A DNA stretch of 64,000 bases from Candidatus Methanomethylophilus alvi Mx1201 (GCF_000300255.2 NC_020913.1:804692-868691); one strand, 5' to 3'; numbered from the stretch's first letter, positions 51,487-61,269 are shown. Numbers and translations: made by a program. The notes: generated by a model from the sequence alone, not told the origin.

Positions 51487-52692
51487 TCACCCCGTATTCT
51501 CCGATTCCGGATGTCTGTGGACGGGTATGCCGTGGAGCAGGAGATACAAAACGAGCCCTGCGACGCCTATGACGGCCATGAGGACGTAGTTCCCTCCGTA
51601 TCCGACGGCACCGATGACGAAACCGTTGACGACCGGACCGATGGCATAGGAGAGGTCTACGAACACGTTGTACGTCGATACGGCCACGCCGTACCTCTCC
51701 TTCGGCGCCCTCCTTATGATGACGGCCTGCGCCACCGAGGACAGCATGGCGATCATTATGCCGATGAAGAAGGCCGATACGAGCATCTCCGCGCCCGAGA
51801 CCACCGTCCCGAGCATGAACATCCCTGCGATATAGAGTACGAGAGACGGCACGAGTGCGACGTTCTCTCCGCGGAGGTCGTATATCTTCCCGAGGAAGAG
51901 CCTGCATATCAGCGTCCCCACGGAGAGTACGACGAAGAACACCGTCGCATATCCTGTGAGCCCTATCTCCTTCCCGTAGGGGGCTATGAAGGTGAGCACC
52001 CCCGAATAGGAGAAGAACATGACGAACGCCACCACGGACATGACGAGGGAGGAACGCTCTATGTAATCCGAGACGTGTATCCCCTTCCTCTCCCTGACCG
52101 GCGCAGGACCTTTGGACTCCTTGAGCATGGCCGATGTGACCGTGGCGACGGCGGAGGCCGCCACTCCGATCATGAATATGTCGTCATAGGTCCCGCTGTT
52201 CTGCAGGTACATGCAGACGAACGGTCCGACGGCGGAGGCGAAGCTGTAGCTGAGCATGAAATACCCCAGACCCTCGCCCCTTCTGGACATGGGGAGACCT
52301 TCTGCGACCATGGTGTTTATGGCCGAGGCGGCCGCACCGTAGGTCATCCCGTGGAAGAACCTGACTATGCAGATGGAGGCCACTGTGTCGGATACGAAGT
52401 AGAGGAGCGTCATGACCGTGCCGAGGGCCATGCATACGATGGATATCCTCCTGGGACCTATGGAACCGATCCCTCTCCCTATAGCGAGACGTGCGACCAG
52501 GTCCCCGGCTATGAATATGCTGGCCACGAGGCCGGACACGGTGCTTCCGGCACCGAGGACGTCGGAAGAGTAGGACGACATCCCGGTGTAGAACATGAAG
52601 AATACTATGGTGAAACAGAAACTGGTCACCGTACAGAGCACGAAGTTGCGTGTGAACAGCGGTTCCTTCCGTGCCTGCGAACGGTCTTCCAT
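51487..52692 (-). CDS. Major facilitator superfamily transporter
   Basis: 401 residues and 12 predicted transmembrane helices. The loop 2-3 signature occurs as DLVARLAIGRGIGSIGPRRI, and its half-repeat counterpart as LICRLFLGKIYDLRGEN. The central cytoplasmic loop is LKESKGPAPVRERKGIHVSD. The substrate cannot be told; a drug or metabolite exporter is a reasonable guess. Cotranscribed with the DNA glycosylase downstream. Confidence 0.9.
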   Translation of the reverse strand: MEDRSQARKEPLFTRNFVLCTVTSFCFTIVFFMFYTGMSSYSSDVLGAGSTVSGLVASIFIAGDLVARLAIGRGIGSIGPRRISIVCMALGTVMTLLYFVSDTVASICIVRFFHGMTYGAAASAINTMVAEGLPMSRRGEGLGYFMLSYSFASAVGPFVCMYLQNSGTYDDIFMIGVAASAVATVTSAMLKESKGPAPVRERKGIHVSDYIERSSLVMSVVAFVMFFSYSGVLTFIAPYGKEIGLTGYATVFFVVLSVGTLICRLFLGKIYDLRGENVALVPSLVLYIAGMFMLGTVVSGAEMLVSAFFIGIMIAMLSSVAQAVIIRRAPKERYGVAVSTYNVFVDLSYAIGPVVNGFVIGAVGYGGNYVLMAVIGVAGLVLYLLLHGIPVHRHPESENTG

Positions 52693-52872
52693 GGGCTTCC
52701 ATCATGGGAGATGTACAAATACTGTACTGTCGGGAGCGATGAGATCGATCATGGTCATGCGCAGACATCGGTTGTGAGAATAGGAACCGCAAGGGGATGA
52801 CCTTTCCTTTTCAATACGATCCAAGACTGTCCCTTGTTAAAATATGGTATATTTCGACAGGCTGTAGACTAT

Positions 52873-52910
52873 GGGGACCGGACGGACGTCTCACCCTCCG
52901 TCCGAACCCC
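52873..52910. terminator. Hairpin downstream of the ATPase at 52913
   Basis: GGGG-ACC-GGACGGA and TCCGTCC-GAA-CCCC form a stem of 8 bp plus a GGGG/CCCC base around a 10-base loop, two bases past the minus-strand stop at 52913. Confidence 0.55.
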
Positions 52911-52912
52911 TG

Positions 52913-54103
52913 TCACTCGAGCAGGAAACTTATGATGTTCTTGTACTCGATGTTGTCGTAGAAGCCGTTCATGCCGCGGTCCGTGGTAAGGAGGTACTTC
53001 TTCCCGGGTACTGAGGCGAACGCCTTGAACTCCTTCCCTTTGGCCCTCTCGTCGCTCAGGGCGAGTACGGATTTCACGAAGATCGTCTCACCGCCTCTGA
53101 TCGCCATGAACCCGATGTCGTTTCCGCGGTAGAATCCGGCATAGACCTCATATCCGCGGCGCACGAGTTCCAGGAACACGATGTTCTCGATCGTCGCCTG
53201 ACGGCTGATGTTGAAAGCCCCCCTCGGGGTGATCCCCTTTATGCTCCTGACGTCGGTGGTGTAATACTTCGCCTTGACGCCGAGCCTCCTCATGTCGGTG
53301 ATGTCCACGGCCTCGGCCTTCATGATCGTCTGATACTCCAACAGGTAGTGGAGGTACTTCTCCACCGTGCGCTGGTCGGTGACGTTGGAGTTCTGCCTGA
53401 GGGCGGAGAGGGTGGTCACGTTGCCTATGTTGTTGAGTATGTACAGGGCGAGTCTGCTGATGGCCACCGTGTCGATCCTGGACCTGCTCCCGATGTCCCA
53501 GTTGAGGATGAGGTTAAACATCCCCTCGGAGATCATGAAGTGGTCCTTCTGACTCATGCTCATGTCCATGAAGGGCTGTCCGCCTATGGAGATGTACTGC
53601 TCGAACCGCTCCCCGTAGCCGTGCTCGTCCGTGATAGGATATGCCTCCAGGAACTCCTTGAACGAGAAGGTGTAGAGGGTGGTCACGTCGTAGTTGCCGA
53701 GGGCGTCGAGGATACCGCGGTAGTCCTCGGATGTGGCATAGGGCAGGACGATGTAGATATTGAGTCTGTATCTCTCCCTGAGGTCCTTTATAGCGCTGTC
53801 CCAGTTGTTGACGAAGTTCATATCGTCCACTAGGAGGAATGCGTCCTCCGAGGACAGTCTGGACTTCACCAGACCTGTGAACTGGAAGGAGTCGTCGATG
53901 GTGCCCATGGATTCGCTCATGTCCAAGTATATGATGTTGGACTCGGGGATTCCTTTGTTCAGCAGCATATCCCTGAACTGGGACATGAGGGTGGATTTAC
54001 CGCAGTACCTGTTGCCCGAGATCACCTTGACGACATCTCTGTTCGTGCTTAGTTGGTAAAGCCGGTTGAGATAGGCTTTACGGACCACTACTGGGTGAGA
54101 CAT
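52913..54103 (-). CDS. Divergent COG1373-like ATPase
   Basis: 396 residues, the same length as the ATPase at 19831-21021 but strongly diverged. Walker A is VISGNRYCGKSTLMSQF; the Walker B position is AFLLVDDMNFVNNW, with Asp replacing the usual catalytic Glu. The middle winged-helix segment (LSALRQNSNVTDQRTVEKYL) and the DUF4143-like end (YEVYAGFYRGNDIGFMAIRG) are kept, but the usual charged nuclease residues (RxxxEVDF) are not clear. It may bind ATP without efficient hydrolysis. Role unknown. Confidence 0.82.
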   Translation of the reverse strand: MSHPVVVRKAYLNRLYQLSTNRDVVKVISGNRYCGKSTLMSQFRDMLLNKGIPESNIIYLDMSESMGTIDDSFQFTGLVKSRLSSEDAFLLVDDMNFVNNWDSAIKDLRERYRLNIYIVLPYATSEDYRGILDALGNYDVTTLYTFSFKEFLEAYPITDEHGYGERFEQYISIGGQPFMDMSMSQKDHFMISEGMFNLILNWDIGSRSRIDTVAISRLALYILNNIGNVTTLSALRQNSNVTDQRTVEKYLHYLLEYQTIMKAEAVDITDMRRLGVKAKYYTTDVRSIKGITPRGAFNISRQATIENIVFLELVRRGYEVYAGFYRGNDIGFMAIRGGETIFVKSVLALSDERAKGKEFKAFASVPGKKYLLTTDRGMNGFYDNIEYKNIISFLLE

Positions 54104-54273
54104 ATGCCGACTCCATCGATTTCCAAATATTTAAAATATAATATTTTATGTAATTTAATGCCGATTATTTCTGTTACGACATTGAAGGATTCTTTGGTAT
54201 ATTGCACCTTATACATACAAGTGTGACAAATATCTTTCGTCCACACCCGTATGTATAATCCGCATCCAGCAAT

Positions 54274-55509
54274 TTAGAGTAATATATCCAACATATAGAG
54301 GTACGCGGTCGCTATAACGATTGTAATAACTGCAATAGGTATTCCGACACGGAGGTATCTGAAGAAATCCATGCGGATCCCGTGCTTCTCCCCTTCGTCC
54401 TCCACGATTATGTTCGCCGCGGCGCCGATCAGGGTGAGGTTGCCGGCGAAGGTGGAGGTGACGGCCAGGGTTATCCACAGTACCATGTCGCCCTCCGGCA
54501 GCAGCTGTCCTATGAGCATCACGGAAGGCACGTTGCTTACAAGGTTCGCAAGGACCGTGGAGAATCCGGAGAGCACCCCTATCGACGGGACATTCCCGTC
54601 GCCCATCCCGAACAGCTCCGACATGGAATCGAGAAGGCCGGACGAGACCGCGCCGGCTATGACCACGAACAATCCCGTGAAGAACAGGAGTATGGACCAG
54701 TCGACGTGCCTTATCACGTATCCGCCCGCCCTCATGCTGTCGGTAAGGACTATGATCAACGATACCGCGCCGGCGGCAAGGGCTATCTGATATATCCTGA
54801 GACCCAGAGGGACGGAGAGGGCGAAAAGGACGAGGGCGGTGACGGTGACGGCTAGGACGGCGCAGAGACGATACTTGTCGACCTCCCTGGTATGGAACGT
54901 CTCTCCGGAGAGCGATGCGTCGTCGGTATCCAGACGGCCGCCGTACATGCGGCGCATCATCAGCATCGCGACGGCCATGCATATGACCGTCAGGGGGATT
55001 ACGCGTATGGAGTAGTCCAAGAAACCGATCCCGGCCATGGACGCCACCAAGGCGTTCTGCGGGTTGCCCACGACGGTGGCGGCGCTCCCTATGTTGGCGG
55101 AGACGAACACCCCGACCATGTACGGCACGGGGTCCGCCCGCATCCTCTGACAGCAGCGGAGGACTATGGGGGTGAATATGAGGACGACGGCATCGTTGAG
55201 CATGACGGCGGACAGGCATGCGGTGATGGCCATGACCCCGCTTAGGAACCTCCTCCTGCCGTCGAAGCGCCTCATCAGGAAGTCCACGACGATCTCGAAG
55301 AATCCGCAGTACTGGAGAGAGGCTGTGAGCATCATCATACCCGCCAACTGCAGGATCACCTCGAAATTGATGTAATCCCACGCCTCCGACGGTGTCACGA
55401 CTCCGAGCAGGAGCATGAGGACTCCGCCGAGTACGGCGGCCGTCCATGTCCTTATCCTGCGGCCGTTCACCTTACGCACGGCTATCAGCGAATACGTGAG
55501 GACGAACAC
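54274..55509 (-). CDS. ArsB/NhaD-type (ion transporter superfamily) permease
   Basis: 411 residues with 10-12 membrane helices. Two repeated halves carry the motif regions MLNDAVVLIFTPIVLRCCQR and ANIGSAATVVGNPQNALVAS, and later LANLVSNVPSVMLIGQLLPE with TSTFAGNLTLIGAAANIIVE, the N-x(n)-GxxxNP and TLIGAxAN signatures of the ArsB/CitMHS family. It likely moves an anion or exchanges Na+ for protons; the substrate is uncertain. The start at 55509 is GTG; no ATG lies upstream in frame. Confidence 0.85.
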   Translation of the reverse strand: MFVLTYSLIAVRKVNGRRIRTWTAAVLGGVLMLLLGVVTPSEAWDYINFEVILQLAGMMMLTASLQYCGFFEIVVDFLMRRFDGRRRFLSGVMAITACLSAVMLNDAVVLIFTPIVLRCCQRMRADPVPYMVGVFVSANIGSAATVVGNPQNALVASMAGIGFLDYSIRVIPLTVICMAVAMLMMRRMYGGRLDTDDASLSGETFHTREVDKYRLCAVLAVTVTALVLFALSVPLGLRIYQIALAAGAVSLIIVLTDSMRAGGYVIRHVDWSILLFFTGLFVVIAGAVSSGLLDSMSELFGMGDGNVPSIGVLSGFSTVLANLVSNVPSVMLIGQLLPEGDMVLWITLAVTSTFAGNLTLIGAAANIIVEDEGEKHGIRMDFFRYLRVGIPIAVITIVIATAYLYMLDILL

Positions 55510-55563
55510 CGCAGATGCCGACAGGAGATCGATGGACGTGGACGGCCTCCGACGGTACCGGGG

Positions 55564-55665
55564 TCAGAGCCCGGCGATGAAACTCGCTGCGACGACGAAG
55601 ACGACCATGACCATGATGCCCACCATGAACCATGCATAGAACTTCTTCCTAGTGGCTGCTTTCAT
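55564..55665 (-). CDS. 33-residue single-pass membrane peptide
   Basis: MKAATRKKFYAWFMVGIMVM then VVFVVAASFIAGL: a basic N-terminus and one strong transmembrane helix. The composition and clean start and stop make it convincing despite its size. It sits 54 bases upstream of the permease gene on the same strand and may be co-transcribed or assist it. No family known. Confidence 0.6.
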   Translation of the reverse strand: MKAATRKKFYAWFMVGIMVMVVFVVAASFIAGL

Positions 55666-55707
55666 AGAGGGTTCGATTGGAAAATAAGTATAATTGGATT
55701 TTGGCCC

Positions 55708-56559
55708 TCACAGTTCGAAGTCCTCTTCGGGCAGGAGCCTCGGGGAGCGTTTGGAGGGGTTCCGTTCCTTCGCCATGGCCATGGTCTGCACGCGGTTGAA
55801 CGTAACGGGGTCCAAGGGCGTCTCCGCATAATGGCGGAAGGTCAGGTCCTCCCACCTCAGATATCCCGCGTACACGGGGTTATGCAGTATGGTACTCAGG
55901 TTGTAAACCGTCCACCTGTTGCCGCGCCTGGTACGGAGGCCGCTGCGGTTGAGGGATTCGGCTATCTTCGCCAGGGAATTCCCGGCGAGATATTCGTCGA
56001 AGACCTCCCGGACCACCCTCAGCTCCTCCGGGACGGCCGTCATGAGGCCGCCGTCCAGGAGATAGCCGTACGGGGGGTTGAATCCGAGCGTCCTGCTCCC
56101 CTGCGGGGTGTTCCTCATCGTCTCCGCCTTCTCGCGCATCCCCACATAGGTCCTTTCGCCGATCTGCTCGCTCTCCAGCTGGGCGATGCTCTGTATCATG
56201 GACATGACGAACTTCCCCATGGCGTTGGTGGTGTCCAGGTTCTCGGTGGCGGATATGAACTGCTTCCCATGTCTCCCGAGCTCGTCCATCATGTTCATGA
56301 AGTTGCGGGAGTTCCTGTGGATCCTGTCCATCTTGAGGACCACCATCACATCCCATTCGTCCATCTCGGCCATCATCTCGCGGTAGGCGGGACGTTTGTC
56401 GTTGCGCCCGGAGAAACCGTCGTCCACGTAGATCTTGAAGATGCCGTAGTCCTGGGCCACGCAGTAGTTGGACAGGAGGTCCTTCTGGGCGTCTATGGAA
56501 TAACCCTCTATGGCCTGCTCCTCGGTGGATACGCGTGCGTAGAGGGCTGCCAGGACCAT
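55708..56559 (-). CDS. Serine recombinase (resolvase/invertase family), second of a tandem pair
   Basis: 283 residues. The resolvase domain starts LAALYARVSTEEQAIEGYSI with the catalytic Ser in RVSTEEQ, and it retains VVLKMDRIHRNSRNFMNMMD and IAQLESEQIGERTYVGM. A recombinase domain follows (RTLGFNPPYGYLLDG, and HNPVYAGYLRWEDL). The large-recombinase zinc ribbon and coiled coil are absent, so it is a mid-size member. It begins 4 bases after its sister gene, so the pair is an operon. The target site is unknown. Confidence 0.9.
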   Translation of the reverse strand: MVLAALYARVSTEEQAIEGYSIDAQKDLLSNYCVAQDYGIFKIYVDDGFSGRNDKRPAYREMMAEMDEWDVMVVLKMDRIHRNSRNFMNMMDELGRHGKQFISATENLDTTNAMGKFVMSMIQSIAQLESEQIGERTYVGMREKAETMRNTPQGSRTLGFNPPYGYLLDGGLMTAVPEELRVVREVFDEYLAGNSLAKIAESLNRSGLRTRRGNRWTVYNLSTILHNPVYAGYLRWEDLTFRHYAETPLDPVTFNRVQTMAMAKERNPSKRSPRLLPEEDFEL

Positions 56560-56563
56560 GGTA

Positions 56564-57346
56564 TCACGATATGGGCCCGTTGACCGACTCGAAGGTCTCC
56601 ACGGGGATTATGGCGGTCTGCGTACCCGGACGGACGATCCCGTCCCAGCGCATGTATCCTGCGTATATCGGGTTGTGGAGTATGTTGCAAACGGCCTGTC
56701 TGCTCCAGGCCCCTCCCTTCTTGGAGGGTATGTTGGCGTTGGTGAGGGCGGCGGCGATGTTCTCCATGGTCCTGCCGTCCATGTACATGTCGAATATCCT
56801 GCGTACGATGCGGGCCTCGTCCTCCACGACCACGAGCTTCCCGCCGGCGTAGGTGTATCCGTACGGGTCGGGGGACCCCATGGGTCCGCTGGACGTCTCG
56901 GCCTTGCGGGTCATGCCGATCTTGACCCTCTCGCCGATCTGCTCGCTCTCCAGCTGCGCCATGCGCTCCACTATGTCCATGACGAACCTCCCCATGGCGG
57001 TGGTGGAGTCGAATTTCTCCATCATGGAGTTGAAATCCTTCCCGTTGTCCTTCAGGACCTCCATCATATGGGTGAAATTGACGCTGTTCCTGTGGATCCT
57101 GTCCATCTTGAGGACGAGGACCACATCCCACCTGTCCATCTCGGAGAACATGCGCTGGTATTCGGGACGGGCCACCGTACGGCCGGAGTAACCCTCGTCG
57201 CGGTAGATGTCGACGACCTCCCAACCGCGGACCGCACTGTACGCCTTCAGACGCTTTTCCTGCGCATCGAGGGAGAAACCGTCCCGCGCCTGGTCCTCGG
57301 TGGAGACCCTGGTATATATCGCTACGCGTAGCTGTTCCGAATGCAT
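56564..57346 (-). CDS. Serine recombinase (resolvase/invertase family), first of a tandem pair
   Basis: 260 residues with the same architecture as the gene downstream: LRVAIYTRVSTEDQARDGFS (catalytic Ser in RVSTEDQ), VLVLKMDRIHRNSVNFTHMM, MAQLESEQIGERVKIGMTRK, then GSPDPYGYTYAGGK and NILHNPIYAGYMRWDG. The two share the invariant residues but have diverged elsewhere, which suggests an old duplication. No zinc ribbon. It is divergent from the pst operon across a 225-base AT-rich spacer. Confidence 0.9.
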   Translation of the reverse strand: MHSEQLRVAIYTRVSTEDQARDGFSLDAQEKRLKAYSAVRGWEVVDIYRDEGYSGRTVARPEYQRMFSEMDRWDVVLVLKMDRIHRNSVNFTHMMEVLKDNGKDFNSMMEKFDSTTAMGRFVMDIVERMAQLESEQIGERVKIGMTRKAETSSGPMGSPDPYGYTYAGGKLVVVEDEARIVRRIFDMYMDGRTMENIAAALTNANIPSKKGGAWSRQAVCNILHNPIYAGYMRWDGIVRPGTQTAIIPVETFESVNGPIS

Positions 57347-57571
57347 CCTATCCCATGGACATCATGGGGATTTTAGATTATAAATCTAAGGGAAATGGGC
57401 GGGATCCCGCGGAAAACGTATGGAAAACGCTGGAAAGGAAGGCTCCTCCGGTCTGGATGCGGGCATTTAGACATTTAAAAATAAATCTATATTTACTATA
57501 TATTTCAATATATAATATTTCGACAGAATATATATCCATAACGCCTCTGACTTCTGTCCGAGGTGAAAATC
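57347..57571. promoter_or_regulatory. Divergent promoter region between serine recombinases and the pst operon
   Basis: The part from about 57470 to 57540 is extremely AT-rich with several TATA-like runs (TATATTTACTATATATTT, CAATATATAATATT), fitting the pst promoter. Near 57373-57389 lies a dyad TTAGAT-TATAA-ATCTAA. GAGGTG at 57560-57565 precedes the TTG start of pstS. No known Pho-box consensus for archaea could be applied. Confidence 0.55.
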
Positions 57572-58477
57572 TTGGACGATAAAACAATGAAGATCGCAGC
57601 AGTTGCGGCCATTGCAATCATCGCCATCGCCGGCGTCGCCGTGTTCATGATGAACAGCGACGACGGTAAAGACGATGCGAAGTTTGAAATAATGAATGTC
57701 GAAGGCGTAGACGCCACCGTTGACAACGTGGTCAACGGTTCGTACACCCTCCAGAGAGGACTTATCCTCGCCACCAAAGGAACCGCTTCCGGAGCGGTCG
57801 CCGACCTTATCTCCTACGTGCTCAGCGCAGAGGGACAGGCGATCGTGGAAGACAACGACTACATCGCCGTCGACAGTTCCGCCCCCGCCTACAAGTCGAC
57901 CATCGACGACAAGACCTCCTACAGCATCACCATCCAGGGATCGACCACCGTCAACCCCATCATGATGGCCGTCGAGGAGGAATACGAGAAGATCCACCCC
58001 AACGTCAGGATCAGCATCACCGCGAACGGATCCGGTACCGGAGCCGCCGCGGCCATCGACGGGACCGCCGACATCGGAATGCTCTCCCGCGACCTGAAGA
58101 CCTCCGAGACCGACGCAGGCCTCGTCCCCACCGTCATCGGTAAGGACGGTATCGCCATCATCGTCAACAAGTCCGTGACCGGTATCGACAACCTGACCCT
58201 CGACCAGATCGCCAAGATCTACGACGGGACCTACACCAACTGGAACCAGCTCGGCGGAGTCGACCACGCCATCGACGTATGCGGAAGGGAGTCCTCCTCC
58301 GGAACCCGCGGTGCTTTCGAGGAGCTCCTCTCCGGAAAGGTCGCAGGCTTCTCCAGCAGCAGCGTGACCGACAAGATGGTCGAGTTCGCCAGCAACAACG
58401 CCCTTCTGACGCACATCGAGACCACCGACTACTCCATCGGATACGTCAGTCTCGGTATCGCCCTCGAGGCCCTCTGA
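57572..58477 (+). CDS. pstS: Phosphate-binding protein PstS, apparently circularly permuted
   Basis: 301 residues from TTG 57572, supported by GAGGTG six bases upstream; ATG 57587 is an alternative. A signal anchor (KIAAVAAIAIIAIAGVAVFM) is followed at ~38-104 by the segment that normally ends PstS (TVDNVVNGSYTLQRGLILAT, then SYVLSAEGQAIVEDNDYIAV). Only then does the usual PstS beginning appear (SITIQGSTTVNPIMMAVEEE). The protein ends at DYSIGYVSLGIALEAL, exactly where a normal PstS would continue into the moved segment. Phosphate ligands look intact (GSTTV, GTADIGMLSRDL, GRESSSGTRGAF). It captures phosphate outside the membrane for PstCA-PstB. Confidence 0.9.
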   Translation: MDDKTMKIAAVAAIAIIAIAGVAVFMMNSDDGKDDAKFEIMNVEGVDATVDNVVNGSYTLQRGLILATKGTASGAVADLISYVLSAEGQAIVEDNDYIAVDSSAPAYKSTIDDKTSYSITIQGSTTVNPIMMAVEEEYEKIHPNVRISITANGSGTGAAAAIDGTADIGMLSRDLKTSETDAGLVPTVIGKDGIAIIVNKSVTGIDNLTLDQIAKIYDGTYTNWNQLGGVDHAIDVCGRESSSGTRGAFEELLSGKVAGFSSSSVTDKMVEFASNNALLTHIETTDYSIGYVSLGIALEAL

Positions 58478-58494
58478 AAGTGAGGTGCGCCCGG

Positions 58495-60462
58495 ATGTCC
58501 GACTGCGTGAACGTACTGAAGAAGACCCGGCCCGTGGACTCCGACAGAGTCTGCAGGACCGTCCTGGCCGCCGTCGCCTCATTGGCGGCCGTCACGGTCG
58601 TGGCGATGATCATCTTCATCGCCGGGCAGGGATTCGATGCCCTCAGCGAAGTGGGCATCTGGGAATTCCTCACGGGGAGCGTGTGGAGGCCCTACATCGG
58701 CTCGTACGGTGCGGCCTCCCTGATCGCCGGCACCCTGATGGTGACGGCGGGCGCCATGATGGTCGCCTGCCCCATCGGCATCGGTGCCGCGATCTACCTC
58801 TCGGAGATCGCCTCACCCAAGACCAGAAAGAAGGTAAAACCCATCATCGAGGTCATGGCCGGCATACCGTCCGTGGTATACGGTCTCCTCGGAATCATGA
58901 TACTCGTGCCGATGATGCACGGTCTCTTCCCCGACCAGACCGTATCCGGACTCTCGTGGCTCACGGGATCCGTCCTGCTGGGGATCATGGCCCTGCCCAC
59001 GGTCATATCCGTCTCCGACGACGCCCTGCAGACGGTGCCGTCCTCCTACAGGGAGGCCTCGCTCGCCATCGGCGCCACCAAATGGGAGACCATAATGAAG
59101 GTCATAGTCCCTGCGGCGGCCTCCGGTATGTCCGCCGCCGTCATCCTGGGGATAGGAAGGGCCATCGGAGAGACGATGGCCGTCATGATGGTCACCGGGA
59201 ACACCGCCATCTTCCCGGATCCGATATGGAACGTCTTCTCGACGCTCAGGACCATCACCGCGACCCTGGCATTGGAGATGCCCGAGGTCGTCGTGGGGAG
59301 CACGTCCTACTCGGCGCTGTTCCTCCTCGCACTCATACTGATGATAATGATACTTGCGATCAACCTCTCCGTCAGGGCCGTGATGAACAGGTCCGCCAGG
59401 AAGTTCTCCGGGGACGAGAAGGTCGGACGCCTGACCCTGGCCATCGAGAACATGGACCAGACCAAGATCCGCATGTTCAAGGACCTCCTCCTGACCGCGG
59501 CCGTCGCCGCCGCGGTGTTCTGCGGGGCATCCCTGTTCACCGGTACGCTGCAGTCCATGGCCGCGGCCGTCGGGACCGTCGTCGTGTGGAAGGTCCTCGC
59601 CACCGCCGGAAGGAGGAAGGTCGACAGGAACCAGAGGCAGAAGCTGGCCTGCGGGTCCCTCTCCCTGGTCACCTTCGCCATCGTGGCCATCCTGATACTG
59701 GTGACCGTGTACATCGCGGTCAAGGCCGTGCCCGCACTCAGCCTCGACTTCCTCCTGGACGACCCCTCCAGGGCCGGAAGGTCGGGAGGGATCTTCCCCG
59801 CCATCGTGGGTACCCTCGAGCTCATAGCCGGGACTGCGCTGATGGCCGTCCCCCTCGGAGTGCTCACAGGGGTCTACCTGACCGAGTACGGAGGGAACGG
59901 CAGGGTCACGAGGGTCGTGACCGCCGCCGTCGACGTCCTCAACGGGACCCCCTCCGTCATCTTCGGACTGTTCGGCATGGTGGTCATCGTGGTCTACCTC
60001 GGGATGGGGTACAGCCTCATAGCCGGATGCGTCACCCTGGCGCTCATGACCATGCCGGTGATCATAAGGACCACCCAGGAGGCCGTCAGGGCCGTCCCTG
60101 ACGACCTGAGGGAGGCCTCCCGCGCCATCGGCGCCACCAAGATGCAGACCACCTTCAGGGTAGTCCTTCCGACCGCGGTCAACGGGATCGTGACCGGTGC
60201 CATCCTCAGCCTCGCCCGTGCGGCGGGGGAGACGGCCCCCATCATGTTCACCGCCGTGGTCGTCCAGGCGAAGGTAGCGGACTACGCCCTGACCGAACCG
60301 GTCATGGCCCTCCCTTACCACCTTTACTACCTGGCCACCGAGGGGCGCGCGGACCCCTCGATGATGTACGCCACCGCACTGGTCCTCCTGGTCATAGTGC
60401 TGGCGATGTTCCTCCTCGCGTCGTACGTGAGGGCCCGCGGAGAGAAGAGGATGAGACAATGA
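58495..60462 (+). CDS. pstCA: Fused phosphate ABC permease PstC-PstA
   Basis: 655 residues from ATG 58495. Residues 1-~310 are PstC-like, with the transmembrane-permease EAA loop in [20 protein letters not shown] and [18 protein letters not shown]. Residues ~320-655 are PstA-like, with a second EAA loop [20 protein letters not shown] and [18 protein letters not shown]. The halves are joined by about 40 charged residues ([20 protein letters not shown]). Normally these are two genes, so this is a fusion. About 12 membrane helices. Stop and pstB start overlap (ATGA). Confidence 0.93.
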   Translation: MSDCVNVLKKTRPVDSDRVCRTVLAAVASLAAVTVVAMIIFIAGQGFDALSEVGIWEFLTGSVWRPYIGSYGAASLIAGTLMVTAGAMMVACPIGIGAAIYLSEIASPKTRKKVKPIIEVMAGIPSVVYGLLGIMILVPMMHGLFPDQTVSGLSWLTGSVLLGIMALPTVISVSDDALQTVPSSYREASLAIGATKWETIMKVIVPAAASGMSAAVILGIGRAIGETMAVMMVTGNTAIFPDPIWNVFSTLRTITATLALEMPEVVVGSTSYSALFLLALILMIMILAINLSVRAVMNRSARKFSGDEKVGRLTLAIENMDQTKIRMFKDLLLTAAVAAAVFCGASLFTGTLQSMAAAVGTVVVWKVLATAGRRKVDRNQRQKLACGSLSLVTFAIVAILILVTVYIAVKAVPALSLDFLLDDPSRAGRSGGIFPAIVGTLELIAGTALMAVPLGVLTGVYLTEYGGNGRVTRVVTAAVDVLNGTPSVIFGLFGMVVIVVYLGMGYSLIAGCVTLALMTMPVIIRTTQEAVRAVPDDLREASRAIGATKMQTTFRVVLPTAVNGIVTGAILSLARAAGETAPIMFTAVVVQAKVADYALTEPVMALPYHLYYLATEGRADPSMMYATALVLLVIVLAMFLLASYVRARGEKRMRQ

Positions 60463-61217
60463 GAGACACGGTAATGGACATAGAGAACGTGGACGTCTGG
60501 TACGGCGACAAGCATGCCGTGCTGGGCGTCAACATGCCCGTGGAAGAACACGGGGTGACGGCCCTCATCGGGGCCTCCGGATGCGGGAAGTCCACCCTCC
60601 TCCGCAGCATGAACAGGATGAACGACCTCATCGACGGGTGCAGGGTGGAGGGCAGCATAACCTTCCGCGGAAACGACATCTACGCCGAGGGGACCGACGT
60701 CAACGAGGTGAGGACGAGGATCGGGATGATCTTCCAGCGCCCCAACCCCTACCCCATGAGCATCAGGGACAACATCACCTACGGCCCGAGGATCCACGGC
60801 ATCACCAAGGCGTCCGAGCTCGACGAGATCGTCGAGAGGACCCTGAGGCAGGCCGCCCTGTGGGACGAGGTCAAGGACAGGCTCAAGAGGTCCGCCCTCG
60901 GACTCTCCGGAGGACAGCAGCAGAGGCTCTGCATCGCCAGGGCCCTGGCCGTCAACCCCGACGTCATCCTCATGGACGAGCCCACCTCCGCCCTCGACCC
61001 CATCGCCACGGCAAAGATAGAGGACCTGGTAAGGGATCTGAAGAAGGACTACACCGTCGTCATCGTGACCCACAACATGCAGCAGGCCAAGAGGATCAGC
61101 GACCATACCGGCTTCATGCAGCTGGGGGAGATGATGGAGTTCGGGGAGACGAAGCAGATCTTCGAGGACCCGCACAACGAAACCACCTCGAAATACATCC
61201 AAGGGATATTCGGATGA
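60459..61217 (+). CDS. pstB: Phosphate ABC transporter ATP-binding protein PstB
   Basis: 252 residues, complete. Walker [13 protein letters not shown]-loop [12 protein letters not shown], signature [20 protein letters not shown], Walker [18 protein letters not shown], and H-loop [15 protein letters not shown]. It energises PstCA. The ATG overlaps the pstCA stop by 4 bases, so translation is coupled. Confidence 0.97.
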   Translation: MRDTVMDIENVDVWYGDKHAVLGVNMPVEEHGVTALIGASGCGKSTLLRSMNRMNDLIDGCRVEGSITFRGNDIYAEGTDVNEVRTRIGMIFQRPNPYPMSIRDNITYGPRIHGITKASELDEIVERTLRQAALWDEVKDRLKRSALGLSGGQQQRLCIARALAVNPDVILMDEPTSALDPIATAKIEDLVRDLKKDYTVVIVTHNMQQAKRISDHTGFMQLGEMMEFGETKQIFEDPHNETTSKYIQGIFG

Positions 61218-61223
61218 TATATA
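61216..61223 (+). promoter_or_regulatory. Possible internal promoter of phoU
   Basis: ATATATAG overlaps the pstB stop, and another TATA-like run, AAATATAT, lies at 61245-61252. Either could let phoU be expressed independently of pstSCAB. Confidence 0.35.
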
Positions 61224-61269
61224 GAGAACTGGGGAAAATATGATAAATATATATTCTGATAACCCCAGT

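Noticed and set aside
55666..57470. Invertible-switch sites flanking the serine recombinase pair
   Set aside because: I looked for inverted repeats in both flanking spacers; only a short TTAGAT dyad near 57373 exists, with no partner on the other side.
58279..58494. Upstream extension of the PstCA frame into pstS
   Set aside because: The extra 72 codons lie within pstS in another frame and encode an Arg-rich product. ATG 58495 begins the PstC-like sequence.
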